64,000 bases of DNA from Cordia subcordata. Lineage: Eukaryota; Streptophyta; Magnoliopsida; Boraginales; Cordiaceae. The translations under genes and the position numbers were made by a program. A model generated the notes under the pieces. That model had not been told where the DNA came from and did no database searches. It saw only the letters and a list, made by a program, of their open reading frames with translations. Shown here piece after piece: positions 22,921 to 33,883 of the stretch. The stretch is taken from the NCBI GenBank assembly GCA_028554755.1, contig JAPTOF010000008.1, forward strand, positions 14,985,001 to 15,049,000, written 5' to 3'. Numbering within the stretch: the first letter of the stretch is position 1; every line of letters starts with the position of its first letter.

Positions 22921-24224
22921 CTTGATGAGCAATTGTTTGCCGTCTCTCATCACACACCTTGGTTTGCTCATATTGTCAATTATCTTGCCACAGGGCATTT
23001 TCATTCCCGTTGGGAGAAGAGAGAAAGAGATAGATTCCTAGCACAAGTTAGGCAATTCTTTTGGGAGGATCCTTATCTTTTCAAAGTGTGTGCAGATCAA
23101 ATGATTCGCCGGTGTGTGCCCAAGGACGAGTTTGAGAGCATTTTAAACATGTGTCATGATGAGGGCTGTGGGGGTCATTTTAGTGGGAAGAAGACAGCCA
23201 CGAAGGTCTTGCAATGTGGATTATTTTGGCCTACCCTCTTTAGGGATGCCCAAGAGTATTGTAAGAAATGTTTTAGATGTCAACAATCTGGGTCTATCTC
23301 TAGGAGAAACATGATGCCTTTATCCCCTATTCTTCTATGTGAGTTGTTTGATGTTTAGGGTATAGATTTCATGGGTCTATTTCCACCTTCCTTTGGGTAC
23401 CAATACATCTTAGTAGTCGTTGATTATGTGTCCAAATGGGTTGAAGCAATTCGCATACGCACTAATGACCATAGGGTAGTGGTTAAGTTCATTAAGGAGA
23501 ACATTTTCACTAGATTTGAAATCCCTAGGGTCTTGATTAGTGATGGAGGTTTGCATTTTCACCATATTCGGTCACCCATAAGGTAGCCACTCCGTATCAC
23601 CCGTAAACTAATGGACAAGTAGAGGTGTCCAATAGGGAGATCAAGCACATTTTAGAGAAAACAGTTAAACCCGATAGAAGAGATTGGTCTATTAGGCTAA
23701 ATAATGCTTTGTGGGCCCACTGTACCGCCTTTAAGACTCTCATCAGTATGTCTCCATATAGATTGTTTTGTGGGAAAGCTTGTCACTTGTCGGTAGAACT
23801 TGAGCATAAGGCTTATTGGGCAATCAAGGCCTTAAATTTTGATTTGGCAAGAGCGGGTGAGAAAAGAAAGCTAGACCTAGCGGAGTTGGAAGAGCTTAGA
23901 TTTTAGGCGTATGAGAACACCAAGCTTTATAAGGATAGGATGAAGAGAATTCATGATAAACATATTATTAAGAAATCATTCTCTCCCTCTGATAAAGTTT
24001 GGCTGCTTAACTCATGATTGAAATTCTTTCCAGGTAAGCTTAAGACAAGATGGGATGGTCCATATGAGGTGTTGATTGGCCACCCTTTCGGACCGATCAA
24101 GATCAAAGACTTGAAGGATGGCCGAGAGTTGACTGTGAATGGGCAACGCCTGAAGCACACATATGATCCAAGCATGGCTCGTGTAGAGGTTTTAATACTT
24201 CAGGACCCCATCTATGGAAGTTGA
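22921..24224 (+). pseudogene. Ath1 integrase (broken)
   Basis: The HHCC zinc finger is near 23150-23285 (MCHDEGCGGHFSGKK ... CKKCFRC). The catalytic core has GIDFMGLFPPSFGYQYILVV after a stop at 23356-23358, then ISDGG near 23550 and, in another frame, SNREIKHIL supplying the expected Glu near 23635. The C-terminal domain has LKTRWDGPYEV near 24040. Breaks occur near 23358, 23586, 23906 and 24016. Confidence 0.9.
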
Positions 24225-25598
24225 AGATGAGTTGGTGTTTGCCCGGCTGACGGCATGGTGGTTAGCGCTACTAGGAGGCAACCTAGGTTCAATTTTGCAG
24301 TTTTGCATTAGTTTCACTTTCTTTTCTTTTATTTTCTTTCTTTTATCTTTCTTACACCTAAACCAAAGTGTTGAATCTCAATCCTTCGTCTCGTAAGATA
24401 AACCATTGCTAATTTTTGCACATGCCAATGCAAGCATGCATAGGCAATGCTACTAATCTTGTTTTCTTTGTGAGTGTTTGTGAATTGTGAGTCACAGGGT
24501 TAGTAGTATGGTGATTTATCATTGGCATGGAAAGCTTTGAAGAAAATGCAAGGTTGTATCTATCCTTTCTCAAATTGTTTTTATTCCATCCCCGTCACCC
24601 TTACTTGCTTTGTAATGCCAATTTGCTTGTTTAAGTGTTTTGGTCTATTTGCTTGAGGACAAGAAAAGTTTAGGTTTGGGGGTGTGGGAGTTTGGTTTTC
24701 TTTTTCTATCTTGCTTAGGATAGATTGCATTATGCACTTAAAAATGGTGAAAAATTTTCAATTTTGATGCATGTAGAGTCATTTATTTCTTTGTTGATCA
24801 TTGTGTTGGCTATTGTGATTGACTCTATTGATGTGTAAAGATAAGATGCATTATGGGGAAATGAATAGAGTAGTTTGAAAACTAAGTCTTGGAGGGGATG
24901 CCCTTTAAAGTTGTGGGGAGTGAGGACCTTTAAGAATGACTCATGTGGCCACCCCATAGCTTGGTAGGAAAGAGTGTTTGAAAAAGGGTTGTTGATGTGA
25001 GTGTCCCTTCCTTGATTGGTTCCTTTTTATGTGCCTAAGCCTTTCTTTTTCTTTCTTTTTTTGAATACAATACAAAGCATGAAAAATCCAAAAACAAATT
25101 GAAAAAGGCAAAAAGGTGCAAAAAAAATATAAAAAAAGTGAAAAAGGATAAAAAAAAAAAAGCCAAAGGCACAAAAAAATTTTGTGAATAAGTGCATAAG
25201 TGACACAATGTCAACTTAGCACAAGTTATCATATTTGAAGATACGTGAATAAGGCTTTTTATAAGCCATTATGTTTGTATATTCTCTTTTCTTGTCTTTG
25301 AGGCTTGGTACATGTTGGGGAGGCCATGTTAGTTGAGGGAGCATGAAATATCAACATCCCGAGTGCATGAGTTAGAATCCTAGGCTTGTGGTGGATTGGG
25401 TACTTGGGAAATTTCCATGAGGAACGAGACCCCTTATGAGTAGAGACAGGATCCAAAGAGATTTGGGGATCTCTCCACAATAGGAATGCCCTCTTCATTC
25501 TTATTAGTCTAACTTTAATAGAGAGTCAATCCTTTAAGCAATCCATTGCATCAGCTTTAGAAATAAACTTAAGATTGGACTTGCTTGGCGACAAGCAA
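24225..25598 (+). other. Ath1 3' non-coding region with T-rich/A-rich block
   Basis: No coding region is recognised. A T/C-rich block (about 25035-25060) is followed by a long A-rich block (25075-25190). The same arrangement, in inverse orientation, is conserved in Ath3 at 40850-40990, including AAAAAGGCAAAAAG and TGCAAAAA words. The two blocks could pair as a long stem. Confidence 0.6.
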
Positions 25599-25615
25599 GG
25601 AGAAGGTTTGGGAGG
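25599..25615 (+). other. Ath1 polypurine tract
   Basis: GGAGAAGGTTTGGGAGG immediately precedes the 3' LTR. The related Ath3 has the matching tract on the minus strand at about 40387-40410. Confidence 0.75.
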
Positions 25616-27564
25616 TGTTGATGTGTTGTGTTTTTGCGTGTTTTTGAATTATTATTTGTCTATATTTTGGAGGTGTATTGAGCTTAATAGTAGCATTAGT
25701 GTAGTACTTGCGCTAGGTATAGGCTTAAGTATATACAATTGTACATATTTGAGTTTAAAAGGTAAATGCTACATTAATGGCTTGTTTTAGATGTTATAAA
25801 TGAGATTGAAGATTGTTTGAAGATCAACGAAGATGGAGATGTTTTTGAGCAAGGATTGAAAGGATATTGAAGATGAAAAGTGGAAGAAAATCAAGTTGGA
25901 GGCTTCCGAACAAGATCAAGACAATTGGAAGCAAAACGAAGCCAAAAGAGAGCAAAGAGACACTACCGGAACACTGGCTTCAAAGTACCGGTACATCGGC
26001 TCACTATTCTGCCAAAAATAGAAAGCAAGTCTCTACTACCGGAATAGAGGGCCTTTGGTACCAGTGCACCGGTTCACTATTCCGCCAAAAATAAAGAGCT
26101 AGCTTCTATTACTGGAATAGAGACCCCTTGGTACCAGTGCTCCGGTAGAGTGTTCCAGTAGTCGCAAAAATTAGCTACATAAGCCCACTTTTGGTCATTT
26201 TGTAATGCATTAAGTCATTTTTTTTCACACTCATCTCTCAAACCCTAATTCCTCTCTTTCACCAAACTCCAACACACATATACTCACAAACTTTTCACCT
26301 AGTCTTAAGTTCATTTAGAGGATTCAAACACTTGGAACAAAAGCTACTCAAGGATTTTGTGCAAGAATTGCTAGGATGGAAGGGCAGTTTTCTACTCTCT
26401 CTTTCATCCTCTATTATATTATGTTTGAGTAGATTTGTTTAGGGTGATGACAGTTGTATAATGAGTTGATTCTTTACTTCTATATTATGGGATTCAATGG
26501 CTTAATGTATATACATATGCTATGTTTTTTTTTGTTTCAATGGCTATTGTTCAATACATGTCTAGGTGTTTGATAATATGTCAATGAGAGTTGCATATGT
26601 ATAAATTGAAGTCTATTTGCTACTAAACACCTCTAGTCCATTCCATAATCATGTCTATGTGTTTATGTGTGGATCTTATGAAGTGGGTAATGCTTACATT
26701 CATGTCCATGTGTATGTTTGTATGCCTAGTAGTAAATATGACCTTAATATTGCATACATGTTAGTTCAAAAGTGCTTTTAATGGTGTAATCCTAGCATGA
26801 CGATGTTTGCTAGTCAAATAGGTCCTTTTATTCACAAACACCTTGGCTTAGAACTTGTATAAATGCGTTAATAGGTCAAATCCCGCTATTGTGACCATAG
26901 AATGACGAAGCACAATTAAAGGCTAGTCTAAATCGAGTCTCCTATGGTTTTAAATCCAAACAATAGGTATTCGAGTAGATTTAGTCGACTCTAGTGACAC
27001 TAGGTCTTGGCTTTAAATCCAGCCAATGATTTAGGTACTAGGGTAGGTTTGTTCTAGGTCACCTAGGAAGCTAGTTAGTCACTCTTAAGGCCCTAGGTCA
27101 TAAGGACCACGCCCTAGCTCTAGGAGGCGCCACCTAGGGACGGACTCCCACCGAGTCCTAGGGAGAAATTAGGACATTAACTTAGCAACCTAGTAAAAGA
27201 GCAATTAATGAGTAAGCCATTCCATGTAATCCAATAGTACTGGAATCTAGGATCACCCATTAACAAGTAGATGTCACCTTAATCCCTTCCATTTGTTAGT
27301 TCTCTCTAGATAGCTTGTCTTCACTTTCCATTCCCATAGTTTAGTTTAATTCATTTCAGTTAGAGCTCCCGACCATTCAAAATCCAAAATCCCCAAAAAT
27401 AGATAGTTTAGGTTTCTTTTTTTTTGGCACACTCTAGAACACATACGTAGAATCCATCTCACAACATAGCCTCTCTGTGGTTCGACACCTGTTCTCGCAT
27501 ACACTGCACTGCATCGATTTATGCGCTTACGGGTCTTTAGAGCTTGCACTCGAGAGACATATCA
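25616..27564 (+). repeat. Ath1 3' LTR
   Basis: The LTR (1949 bp) is the partner of 16313-18244 and ends GAGACATATCA followed by TTTAG. It keeps the better hairpin copies: 27007-27026 (TTGGCT/AGCCAA), GGTC-ATAAG-GACC at 27096-27108 and GGACTC/GAGTCC at 27142-27158. The start could lie 3 bp to the right (TGATGTG). Confidence 0.93.
27007..27108 (+). other. Conserved LTR hairpins, Ath1 3' LTR
   Basis: A perfect TTGGCT-TTAAATCC-AGCCAA stem-loop lies at 27007-27026, and GGTC-ATAAG-GACC at 27096-27108. The upstream partner near 26944 is degraded. Confidence 0.65.
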
Positions 27565-27569
27565 TTTAG

Positions 27570-28373
27570 CAAGGAGTTGGGGAGGTTCTTTCTCTTTTTC
27601 TTTCTTCTTGTTATTTTCATGATTAAGTAGATTTTGATAGAGTGATGGATACTTGATTGTAGGCTTATAAATACACCCTATGTTTGGGTTTAAAAAATGG
27701 TAGAACATATACTCTGAATTTTATGAATGCATGGTTATTTTATTTTGCACCTTGATTGTTTAATGTGTTGTTTCATTGAAAGTATATATTCTAATTCAAC
27801 ATGCTTGCTCTTAATGGCTTTAAAAATCCTACCCTAATATGTCTATGTGCTAGATTCTAGGATTTACTTCGTAAAGGAGAATGTTCATAGCTTTAAACAT
27901 GTATACATGTTTAAGTTATGGCTTCAATAGATCAAAGAATGTTAAATCTTCCTTGTATGCATGTTATGACACAATATCATGGCTTTTAATTGACTTGTCT
28001 ATGAGTAATTAGGAAGTTCACCTTTTGTGCATATATAGAAATAAGCTTTTAGCACATTAAATGCTTGAAGTAGTGATCGATTGTTGGTCCATAGTTAGTT
28101 TTAGACTAAGTTGAGGGCCCTTTAGTTTTAAACCCAACTAATAGGACTCCAATTAGCCTAATCATACTTAGGTCAACCTAGCTATTAGTTTTAAACCCAA
28201 TTAATGGCTTAGGTTCTAAGTGAAGAACAATCATCACTACCTAGAATGCCTTGTAAGCTAGCCCTAAACCATATGGTCATAAGGACCAAACAATGCTCTA
28301 TGGAGCCTTACCTAAGAATAGACCCGTATCGAGACTCTAAGGTTAATAATGCAAGCTAATTAGGTATCTAAAC
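27570..28373 (+). repeat. AthH LTR, second segment
   Basis: This is the continuation of the LTR begun at 15.8 kb, between Ath1 and CopB. It carries hairpins 28122-28141 and 28185-28204 and the small hairpin 28275-28287. It reads across CopB into 34257, with a nearly matching 5-bp duplication (TAAAC at 28369-28373, TAGAC at 34257-34261). No coding frame is present. Confidence 0.75.
28122..28288 (+). other. Conserved LTR hairpins, AthH
   Basis: TTAGTT-TTAAACCC-AACTAA is perfect at 28122-28141. TTAGTT/AATTAA at 28185-28204 has one G-T wobble. The pair is spaced 63 nt. TGGTC-ATAAG-GACCA lies at 28274-28288. Compared with the solo LTR, the fifth stem pair has changed from C-G to T-A on both sides. 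Confidence 0.75.
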
Positions 28374-28742
28374 TGTAAGATCTGGCCCGTATTCTAATGG
28401 AACCTAAGAAACATGGGAAGACTTGCCTTGTTCGTTATCTTGCCTTTTTCTAGTTCTACTTATTTATATCTGCCATTAATTGTATACTACCATATCTTGT
28501 AGTCTCTGTGTCCGATAAATAAGAACTTAACCTATTGCACTAGGTGTGAAGGACAAAGAGAGGCGTGAGGCAATTAGTAGAGAGCAATTAGAGCTAGAGC
28601 AAGAGTCTATCTTGTATTCATTAGCGACGTTGTCGTAGTAAAATTCTCTTTTTGCCCGTGGAGTAGGTGTAGGCCGAACCACGTAATTTTGTGTCTTCAA
28701 TTTCTCGTTAATTTTGTCTTATTTACACCTCATTTCCCAACA
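28374..28742 (+). repeat. CopB 5' LTR
   Basis: It begins TGTAAGATCTGGCCCGTA and ends TTTCCCAACA. It matches 33884-34256 throughout, including CTTGCCTTTTTCTAGTTCT. The TATA-like site GATAAATAAG is at 28514. A degraded primer-binding site (TTAGTATCGAGAGC) follows near 28745. Confidence 0.9.
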
Positions 28743-29194
28743 AATTAGTATCGAGAGCTAGGTTCTGGGTTGGGCAACGTCGTAGGTATGCGTGAAACCA
28801 CTAGAAAATTTTGTTGAATTTGGTGTGTGAAGTCGCAAAATTTTTCATGTGTAAGAGCATGAAAAACGTGAACGAAGACGATAGATCTAGTGTAGCGCAT
28901 GCTAGGAGCTGCTGTAATAGGTTTGACCACGTTTGATCGAGTTGACCAGGTTTGACTGAAGTTTGACCAGACTTACACCAATGTTTTTTGACGAGCTGAA
29001 TTTGTTTTTATGCTCTATTTTGCGAAATTCTACTCTAAAGTATGCATTTTAGGGTATCGTCAACTTTGACCATGAATTTGACTTTTGATTGGGTTGACTA
29101 GAGCTGACCAAATGGGTATCCAAAAGTATTTCAGCATGCTAAGTTCGATTTTGGGATCGATTTGACCAAATTCTATTATGAGGTGTGTGTTTGG

Positions 29195-29729
29195 AAGAGA
29201 CGAAGACGAGTTCAACTTCAACGAAGTTCGAGATTAAGAAATTTGATGGAAAGAGCAGTTTTAATATTTGAAAGATCAAGTTCAATGGTTTCATGGTCAT
29301 GCAGAGACTTTGGAAATTGCTTGAAGGGAAGATCAAGAAGGAAATAAAACCAAAAAAAAAAAAAAGAAGGAATTAGAGGAAAGGGCTATAAGTGCAATAC
29401 ACATGAACGTCTCTAATGATGCATTGATGGAGATAGCCGATAAGGAGAAAACGGTCAAGGCCTGGAAGGCTCTGATAGATCTCTATTTGTATAAGGAGAC
29501 AACGGTTGAGGCCTAGAAGGCTCTGATGGATCTCTATTCATCTAAGTCACTGACAAATCATCTTTATCTCAAGAAGAGATTGTATGACCTCAAGATGAAA
29601 GAGAGTACGCCTGTGAAAGAACACCTTGACGAATTTAATTCCATTATGATAGAGTTGAAGAACATAGAAGTGACGATTGATTCAGAAGAGCTTGCCCTTG
29701 TTTTGGTTAGTTCTCGACTGCCCTCATAT
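29195..29729 (+). pseudogene. CopB gag, first part (broken)
   Basis: A copia UBN2-type gag. It reads KFDGKSSFNI, a stop, then KIKFNGFMVMQRLWKLLEGK, a poly-Lys run (29345-29365), ISAIHMNVSNDALMEI, and YLKKRLYDLKMKESTPVKEH and LVSSRLPSYW. The last motif is directly continued by YDDFVDTLLSGSEKISL after CopC (32541 onward). A 51-bp in-frame duplication (units starting 29441 and 29492) repeats 17 residues around KAWKALIDLY, and the second unit has a stop. The start codon is not certain. Confidence 0.8.
29441..29542 (+). repeat. 51-bp in-frame tandem duplication in CopB gag
   Basis: Two units, beginning TAAGGAGAAAACGG at 29441 and TAAGGAGACAACGG at 29492, differ at a few bases. Confidence 0.85.
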
Positions 29730-31612
29730 TGGTAGGATTAGCATGCCTTAAAGCCCACTTTTATACAACATTTTTTATGTTAAACAATGTATAATCATTT
29801 TTTTAAATGGCATTATGAGTTCCTTACATATTATCTCTGGTATGTTTTATTGATGTATGTATAAAGGTCCCTTGACTTGAACTAATGACTTGGGTGTACA
29901 GTGAGGCTGGAAGCACAGAAGGTCGAAGTCTAGATTTAGTCACGTCATAAATTGAGTCCGTAACCGAATGGTATTGTTGGGCACTCTACCAGGATAAGGT
30001 TATATTAAGCAAGTCTCCTCGTTGAGGGTGATCTACCTAAGTCATTGGAGGACTTTCTGGATTTGTCTCAATAGTACGTGTGTCACGTATTTGATAAGAC
30101 CATTGTGAGTATGTGTTCTAGAGACGTACTATCAAAGAAAGAAAACAAAATACTCACTACTACTATCTGATCATTGCTCTTAATCTTGGGCATATGTGGA
30201 TGAACAAATGATATTAAGGTTTGTTAATTTGATTCACTGTGGGTGAGATCTTACGTTATTAGGATCAACAACCTTGTGCATTGAGTACTAAGTTCTAATT
30301 AATTGGAACATGCATATGCAATATGGAATCTATGTGCCCTCTTTAGGATTGTCCATATTTATCATCGGAATCTAGATCTAATAATACTACCATTATGGGT
30401 GTATCGGTCATATAGCTTGAGGGTCGCTTTCGAGATCAAGAGATTCCATGACCAAGGATGGTTGGCAATAGGACAAGAAACCTAACAGAAAAAGATACAG
30501 CTAAGGGTGTGATAGTACACAGGCCAAAGGACCGGTCTCAGTTGTGGGTATACATAGAGGGGCATTATGGTCAGTTATTTAGTAGATCAAAGACAAACTT
30601 CACATTCTTTTGTAACAAGCTTTTGGGCAATAGCAATTATTATTGGAGTACAACTTTGATCTTATGGTAGAATAGATTAAAGTTAAAAATAATTATTATT
30701 ATGTCGCCTAAATCAGGCAAGGACATTTTTAATTATTTTTTGGATGCCAAGGATAATTGTGTCTTCTTGGTCCCTTCCCTAGTCGAAATGACTTTGAGAG
30801 AGCAATCTTGAAAGAGCAAATTCCATATTGTGGTAGTAGCCTTATTGGGCCAAAGCTTGGAATTGGGTTTGGGCTTTCTTTAGAGTCCAAGATAACCTAA
30901 TTGGGCTTGGATGGTTTCTTATTAGGCTTGGGCCTCCACATGGATTATGGACTATGTGTTGGACTTAGATTGTGAGCTTGGCCCAATCTTCCAAGACATG
31001 TGCTAGAAAGTTACTACAAGAAAAATTCAAATTGTATAACTTCCATGACATGTGGGAAACATTTACCACTAGGAAAAAGTTTCCCACATGGAAAGTTTAC
31101 AAGGTTTAGGTGCCGAACTTTTTGTATAAATAGGCAAGACCTTAAACCATTTCTAGCATCCAACAATTTTGTAATTGATCTCTTCCATTTTGGCAAGAGA
31201 ATACTACAACACATAGTACACACTTATTGTGTGGTTTTTTTTGCTCTAGATTTTCAAGAGCATATTACTTTGCTTCTTCCCACACAAGAGGCTATTCTCT
31301 CAAGAAAAGTCTCTTTAACCATAGGGAAGAAGACTAGGGAATTGCATATTGCGATACCCTTATAGTAAAATTTTTTTGGTGGTCTTGTTCGTGAGCGAGA
31401 ACAAAGCTTGTGACGGTTTTATCTTCATCAAAGGCCCTACGCTTCAAGAGGTTAGCTTTACAGATTTTGCAAATACTAGTTATGTTCTATATGTTCTTAA
31501 GCATGTTCTTGTGTGTGTTATGTGGTTATTTGATTCTCCTAGCATGTTTTCTTGGTAGTATTTTTGAAAATATGGACTAGGATAGACCACATATAATATT
31601 ATCGATCCTACA
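29730..31612 (+). repeat. CopC 5' LTR
   Basis: The LTR (1883 bp) starts TGGTAGGATTAG and ends CGATCCTACA. It is collinear with the CopD 3' LTR. The TATA box is TATAAATAG at 31125-31133. Short open frames inside it (for example near 31000-31365) have no known motif and are treated as chance. Confidence 0.9.
31125..31133 (+). promoter_or_regulatory. TATA box, CopC LTR
   Basis: GTATAAATAGGC lies about 490 bp before the LTR end. The CopD LTR has CTATAAATAG at the matching place, 48828-48837. Confidence 0.6.
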
Positions 31613-31613
31613 A

Positions 31614-31626
31614 TTGGTATCAGAGC
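31614..31626 (+). other. CopC primer-binding site
   Basis: TTGGTATCAGAGC, complementary to initiator tRNA-Met, lies two bases after the 5' LTR. Confidence 0.9.
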
Positions 31627-32280
31627 TTAGGCTCACACACAACATGCTTAGACTATGCAAGAATATTGTCTTTACATAAATATGTTAGTCATCTTGTGAG
31701 GGGCAAGATTAGGAAATCTTGTGTTGCATATACTTGTGGTTTTATGCTTGTTTGTGCAAGTAATATAAAATCCCCTTGATGGTTCGCATGTATGCATGAT
31801 AGATTTTTGTGTACGGTCAAAAAAGCTTGGCCATGGGCGATTTCATGTACAAATATTTATGGTTATTGCTTGTAGTTTAATTTAAAAGAAGCATAGGATA
31901 TTTTGATCTCCTTGTAATGTTTCTTTATGAAGCTTGTATTAGCAATAGAAAAGTGTAATATTGTAATCTTTAAAGACCAAGAAAAAAAAACAAGAAAAAA
32001 GCATGGAGGAACACTCTGCAGGGTGAGCTTGCTGGTCGACCGTCGACTGGCTCCTACTGACGGACGACCGGCTCCTACTGACGGACGACCGGCTAAGGCA
32101 GAAAAAACTATTAAGTGTGTTATTTTGTTGAAGATTGCAGGGAACCATCAAAGAGGGATTTTTAACGTATTTTGGCAGATGTTTATAATGCATTGACATA
32201 TGTTTTAACATATTTGTATAAGCATAAACATGATTACCACCTAGAAATATGCCCACTCATTAGGTTTTTAAAATTTGCCA
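31627..32280 (+). other. CopC leader remnant with 22-bp tandem repeat
   Basis: This is untranslated leader sequence. A 21-22-bp unit, GGCTCCTACTGACGGACGAC, occurs twice in tandem at about 32050-32091, next to GGTCGACCGTCGACTGG. These words resemble motifs in the Athila-type solo LTR (12540-12655). The region is then joined abruptly to the inside of the 3' LTR at about 32281. Confidence 0.7.
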
Positions 32281-32535
32281 CCCTTATAGTAAAATTTTTT
32301 TGGTGGCCTTGTTCGTAAGTGGGAATAAAGCTCGTGACAGTTTTAGCTTCATTAAAGGCCCCACGCTTCAAGAGGTTAACTTTACATATTTTGCAAATAC
32401 TAATTATGTTCTATATGTTCTTAGCATGTTCTTGTGTGTGTTATGTGGTTATTTTATTTTCCTAGCATGTTTTCTTGGTAGTATTTTTGAAAATATGGAT
32501 TAGGATAGACCACTTGTAATATTATTGATCCTACA
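32281..32535 (+). repeat. CopC 3' LTR tail
   Basis: It matches 31357-31612 and 49056-49309 (for example CCCCACGCTTCAAGAGGTTA) and ends GATCCTACA next to the CATAT duplication. Only the terminal 255 bp of the LTR survive. Confidence 0.9.
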
Positions 32536-32540
32536 CATAT

Positions 32541-33180
32541 GATGACTTTGTGGACACTTTATTGTCTGGAAGTGAAAAGATCAGCTTGGATAGTGTTTGT
32601 TCAGCTTTGAAGTCCAAGGATTTGAAAAAAATACTTCCCGAGGAACGGAGTGGAGGTTCAGGGAAAGGGATTGTGAGTAAAGCAATGAAACAAAAGACAG
32701 GGATATCTTCGTGGAAGTGAAAACCAAGAGCAAAAGATGTGGCATGTTTTAAGTGAGGGGAACGAGGTCACTTTAAGCACCTTTGCTCAAAGAGAAATAA
32801 GCAGGAGTCAGTGAACATGGCAGACAATGCGGAAGATGAGAGTTCTAATAGTACTGAAGGTGTCACGTCCGTCACTTCAAGATAATGGCAAGACTAACAG
32901 ATTCTTGATTCTAGTGCTATGTTTCACATGTGTTTAGGAGAGATTGATTTTCTACTTTTTTCGGAAAGAGTGGGAAAGTCTATCTTGGGAATGACATCAC
33001 ATTAGGGATGGTTGGGGCCAACGTCGTAAAGATCAAGATGTTTGATTGCATTATTAGACTTTTCGAGTGTTGGAATGTCCCTAAGATAAAGAAGAACTTG
33101 ATTTCTCTTAGGCGGTTAGATTCTCGTAAATGCAGGTTTCATTACAAGAATAGAGTCTTTAAAGTTCATTGAGGTTCGCA
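32541..33180 (+). pseudogene. CopB gag C-terminus and protease start (broken)
   Basis: The frame resumes with YDDFVDTLLSGSEKISL and LKSKDLKKILPEE. The zinc knuckle is CFK-stop-GERGHFKHLCSKR near 32740-32795. A protease/pre-integrase-like segment follows near 32900 (LDSSAMFHMCLGEIDF), where the expected DSG is DSS. Beyond about 33180 no integrase or RT motif is found. Confidence 0.78.
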
Positions 33181-33883
33181 ATTGCTCTTAAGAGGATTTT
33201 TGACAGATAGTCTCTACGTCTTTTATAGTAGTACGGGCAAGGGTATTGGGGCAAAAGTTGGACAAAATGGTGCCATCGAGCAAGTGGAGCTATTTGGTGA
33301 TGCTCTTCAGGCTCTAGAGGATGGCAATAGAGGTTTGGTCTGAGAAGAGATATAAGGTGAATGTGCATCTCAAAGTGTACAATGCGAGATTGATACTGAG
33401 CAGAGTGGACAAGATGAAGAATCCTTTAAAGATTGAACGAATGAGTTGGCTTATGCTTTAAATGCCATGGCAGTGAGTGTGCATGAGCAAGGGTTCAATG
33501 GTAGGGTTGGAGATGGTCCAAGGGTGGAAAGGCCCTGTGAGTGAAGAGATAGAGTCTCTTCATGGATCTAAGGACAAGGTGGAGCATGTATGTGATGTTT
33601 CTAAGTTGACTAATGTTAGCATCAACGCTCAGGATGTTATAGAGGACACTCAACGTGTTTCATTTGCGAGCAACGTAGGTAGCAAGGATGTGGCGCTACA
33701 AACATGTGCATGAGTAGTGTAGAGATGGTTACGTGGCATGTGCATGAGTAATGTAGAGATGATTACGTGGCATTTGCCTATGTGGACAATAAGAAATGGT
33801 AAGCCCAAGTATGGCTAGTTGGTAAAGGAGAAGAGAATTTTTATTTGGTCAATAGGGAGTGAATACAGTCCAAGGTGGATATT
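33181..33883 (+). other. CopB 3' internal region without known domains
   Basis: It contains an open stretch at 33477-33713 with no recognisable motif, and a 34-bp tandem repeat at 33702-33770 (units around ATGTGCATGAGTAGTGTAGA). The polypurine-like AAGGTGGAT precedes the 3' LTR. Confidence 0.5.

Larger units (their letters stand above)
16313..27564 (+). mobile_element. Ath1: full-length Athila-type gypsy retrotransposon
   Basis: The element is 11.25 kb, with LTRs at 16313-18244 and 25616-27564 and a 5-bp duplication TTTAG at 16308-16312 and 27565-27569. The primer-binding site matches tRNA-Asp. Order is gag, protease, RT, RNase H, integrase, then a 1.4 kb 3' non-coding region. The RT-IN order identifies gypsy. 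The sequence blocks (YRKLN, GYSGYNQI, FMDDF) and the tRNA-Asp primer site fit the Athila branch. Stops and frameshifts occur throughout. No env-like frame is visible after integrase. Confidence 0.94.
29730..32535 (+). mobile_element. CopC: internally deleted copia inserted in CopB gag
   Basis: The element is flanked by CATAT at 29725-29729 and 32536-32540. It consists of a complete 5' LTR (29730-31612), a primer-binding site, about 670 bp of leader, and only the last 255 bp of the 3' LTR (32281-32535). All genes and most of the 3' LTR are deleted. Its LTR belongs to the CopD family (compare 47411-49309). Confidence 0.88.

Noticed and set aside
25035..25232. Phe/Leu-rich minus-strand frames at the T/A-rich block
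   Set aside because: Low-complexity artefact of the A-rich tract; the matching region in Ath3 does not keep the frame.
30303..31558. Several 60-120-codon open frames inside the CopC LTR
   Set aside because: They lie wholly within an LTR, are not conserved in the matching CopD LTR, and show no protein motif.
31927..32256. Short repeated-peptide frame (APTDGRP) over the CopC leader
   Set aside because: The peptide repeat comes from the 22-bp DNA tandem repeat. The opposite strand is open too, so coding is unlikely.
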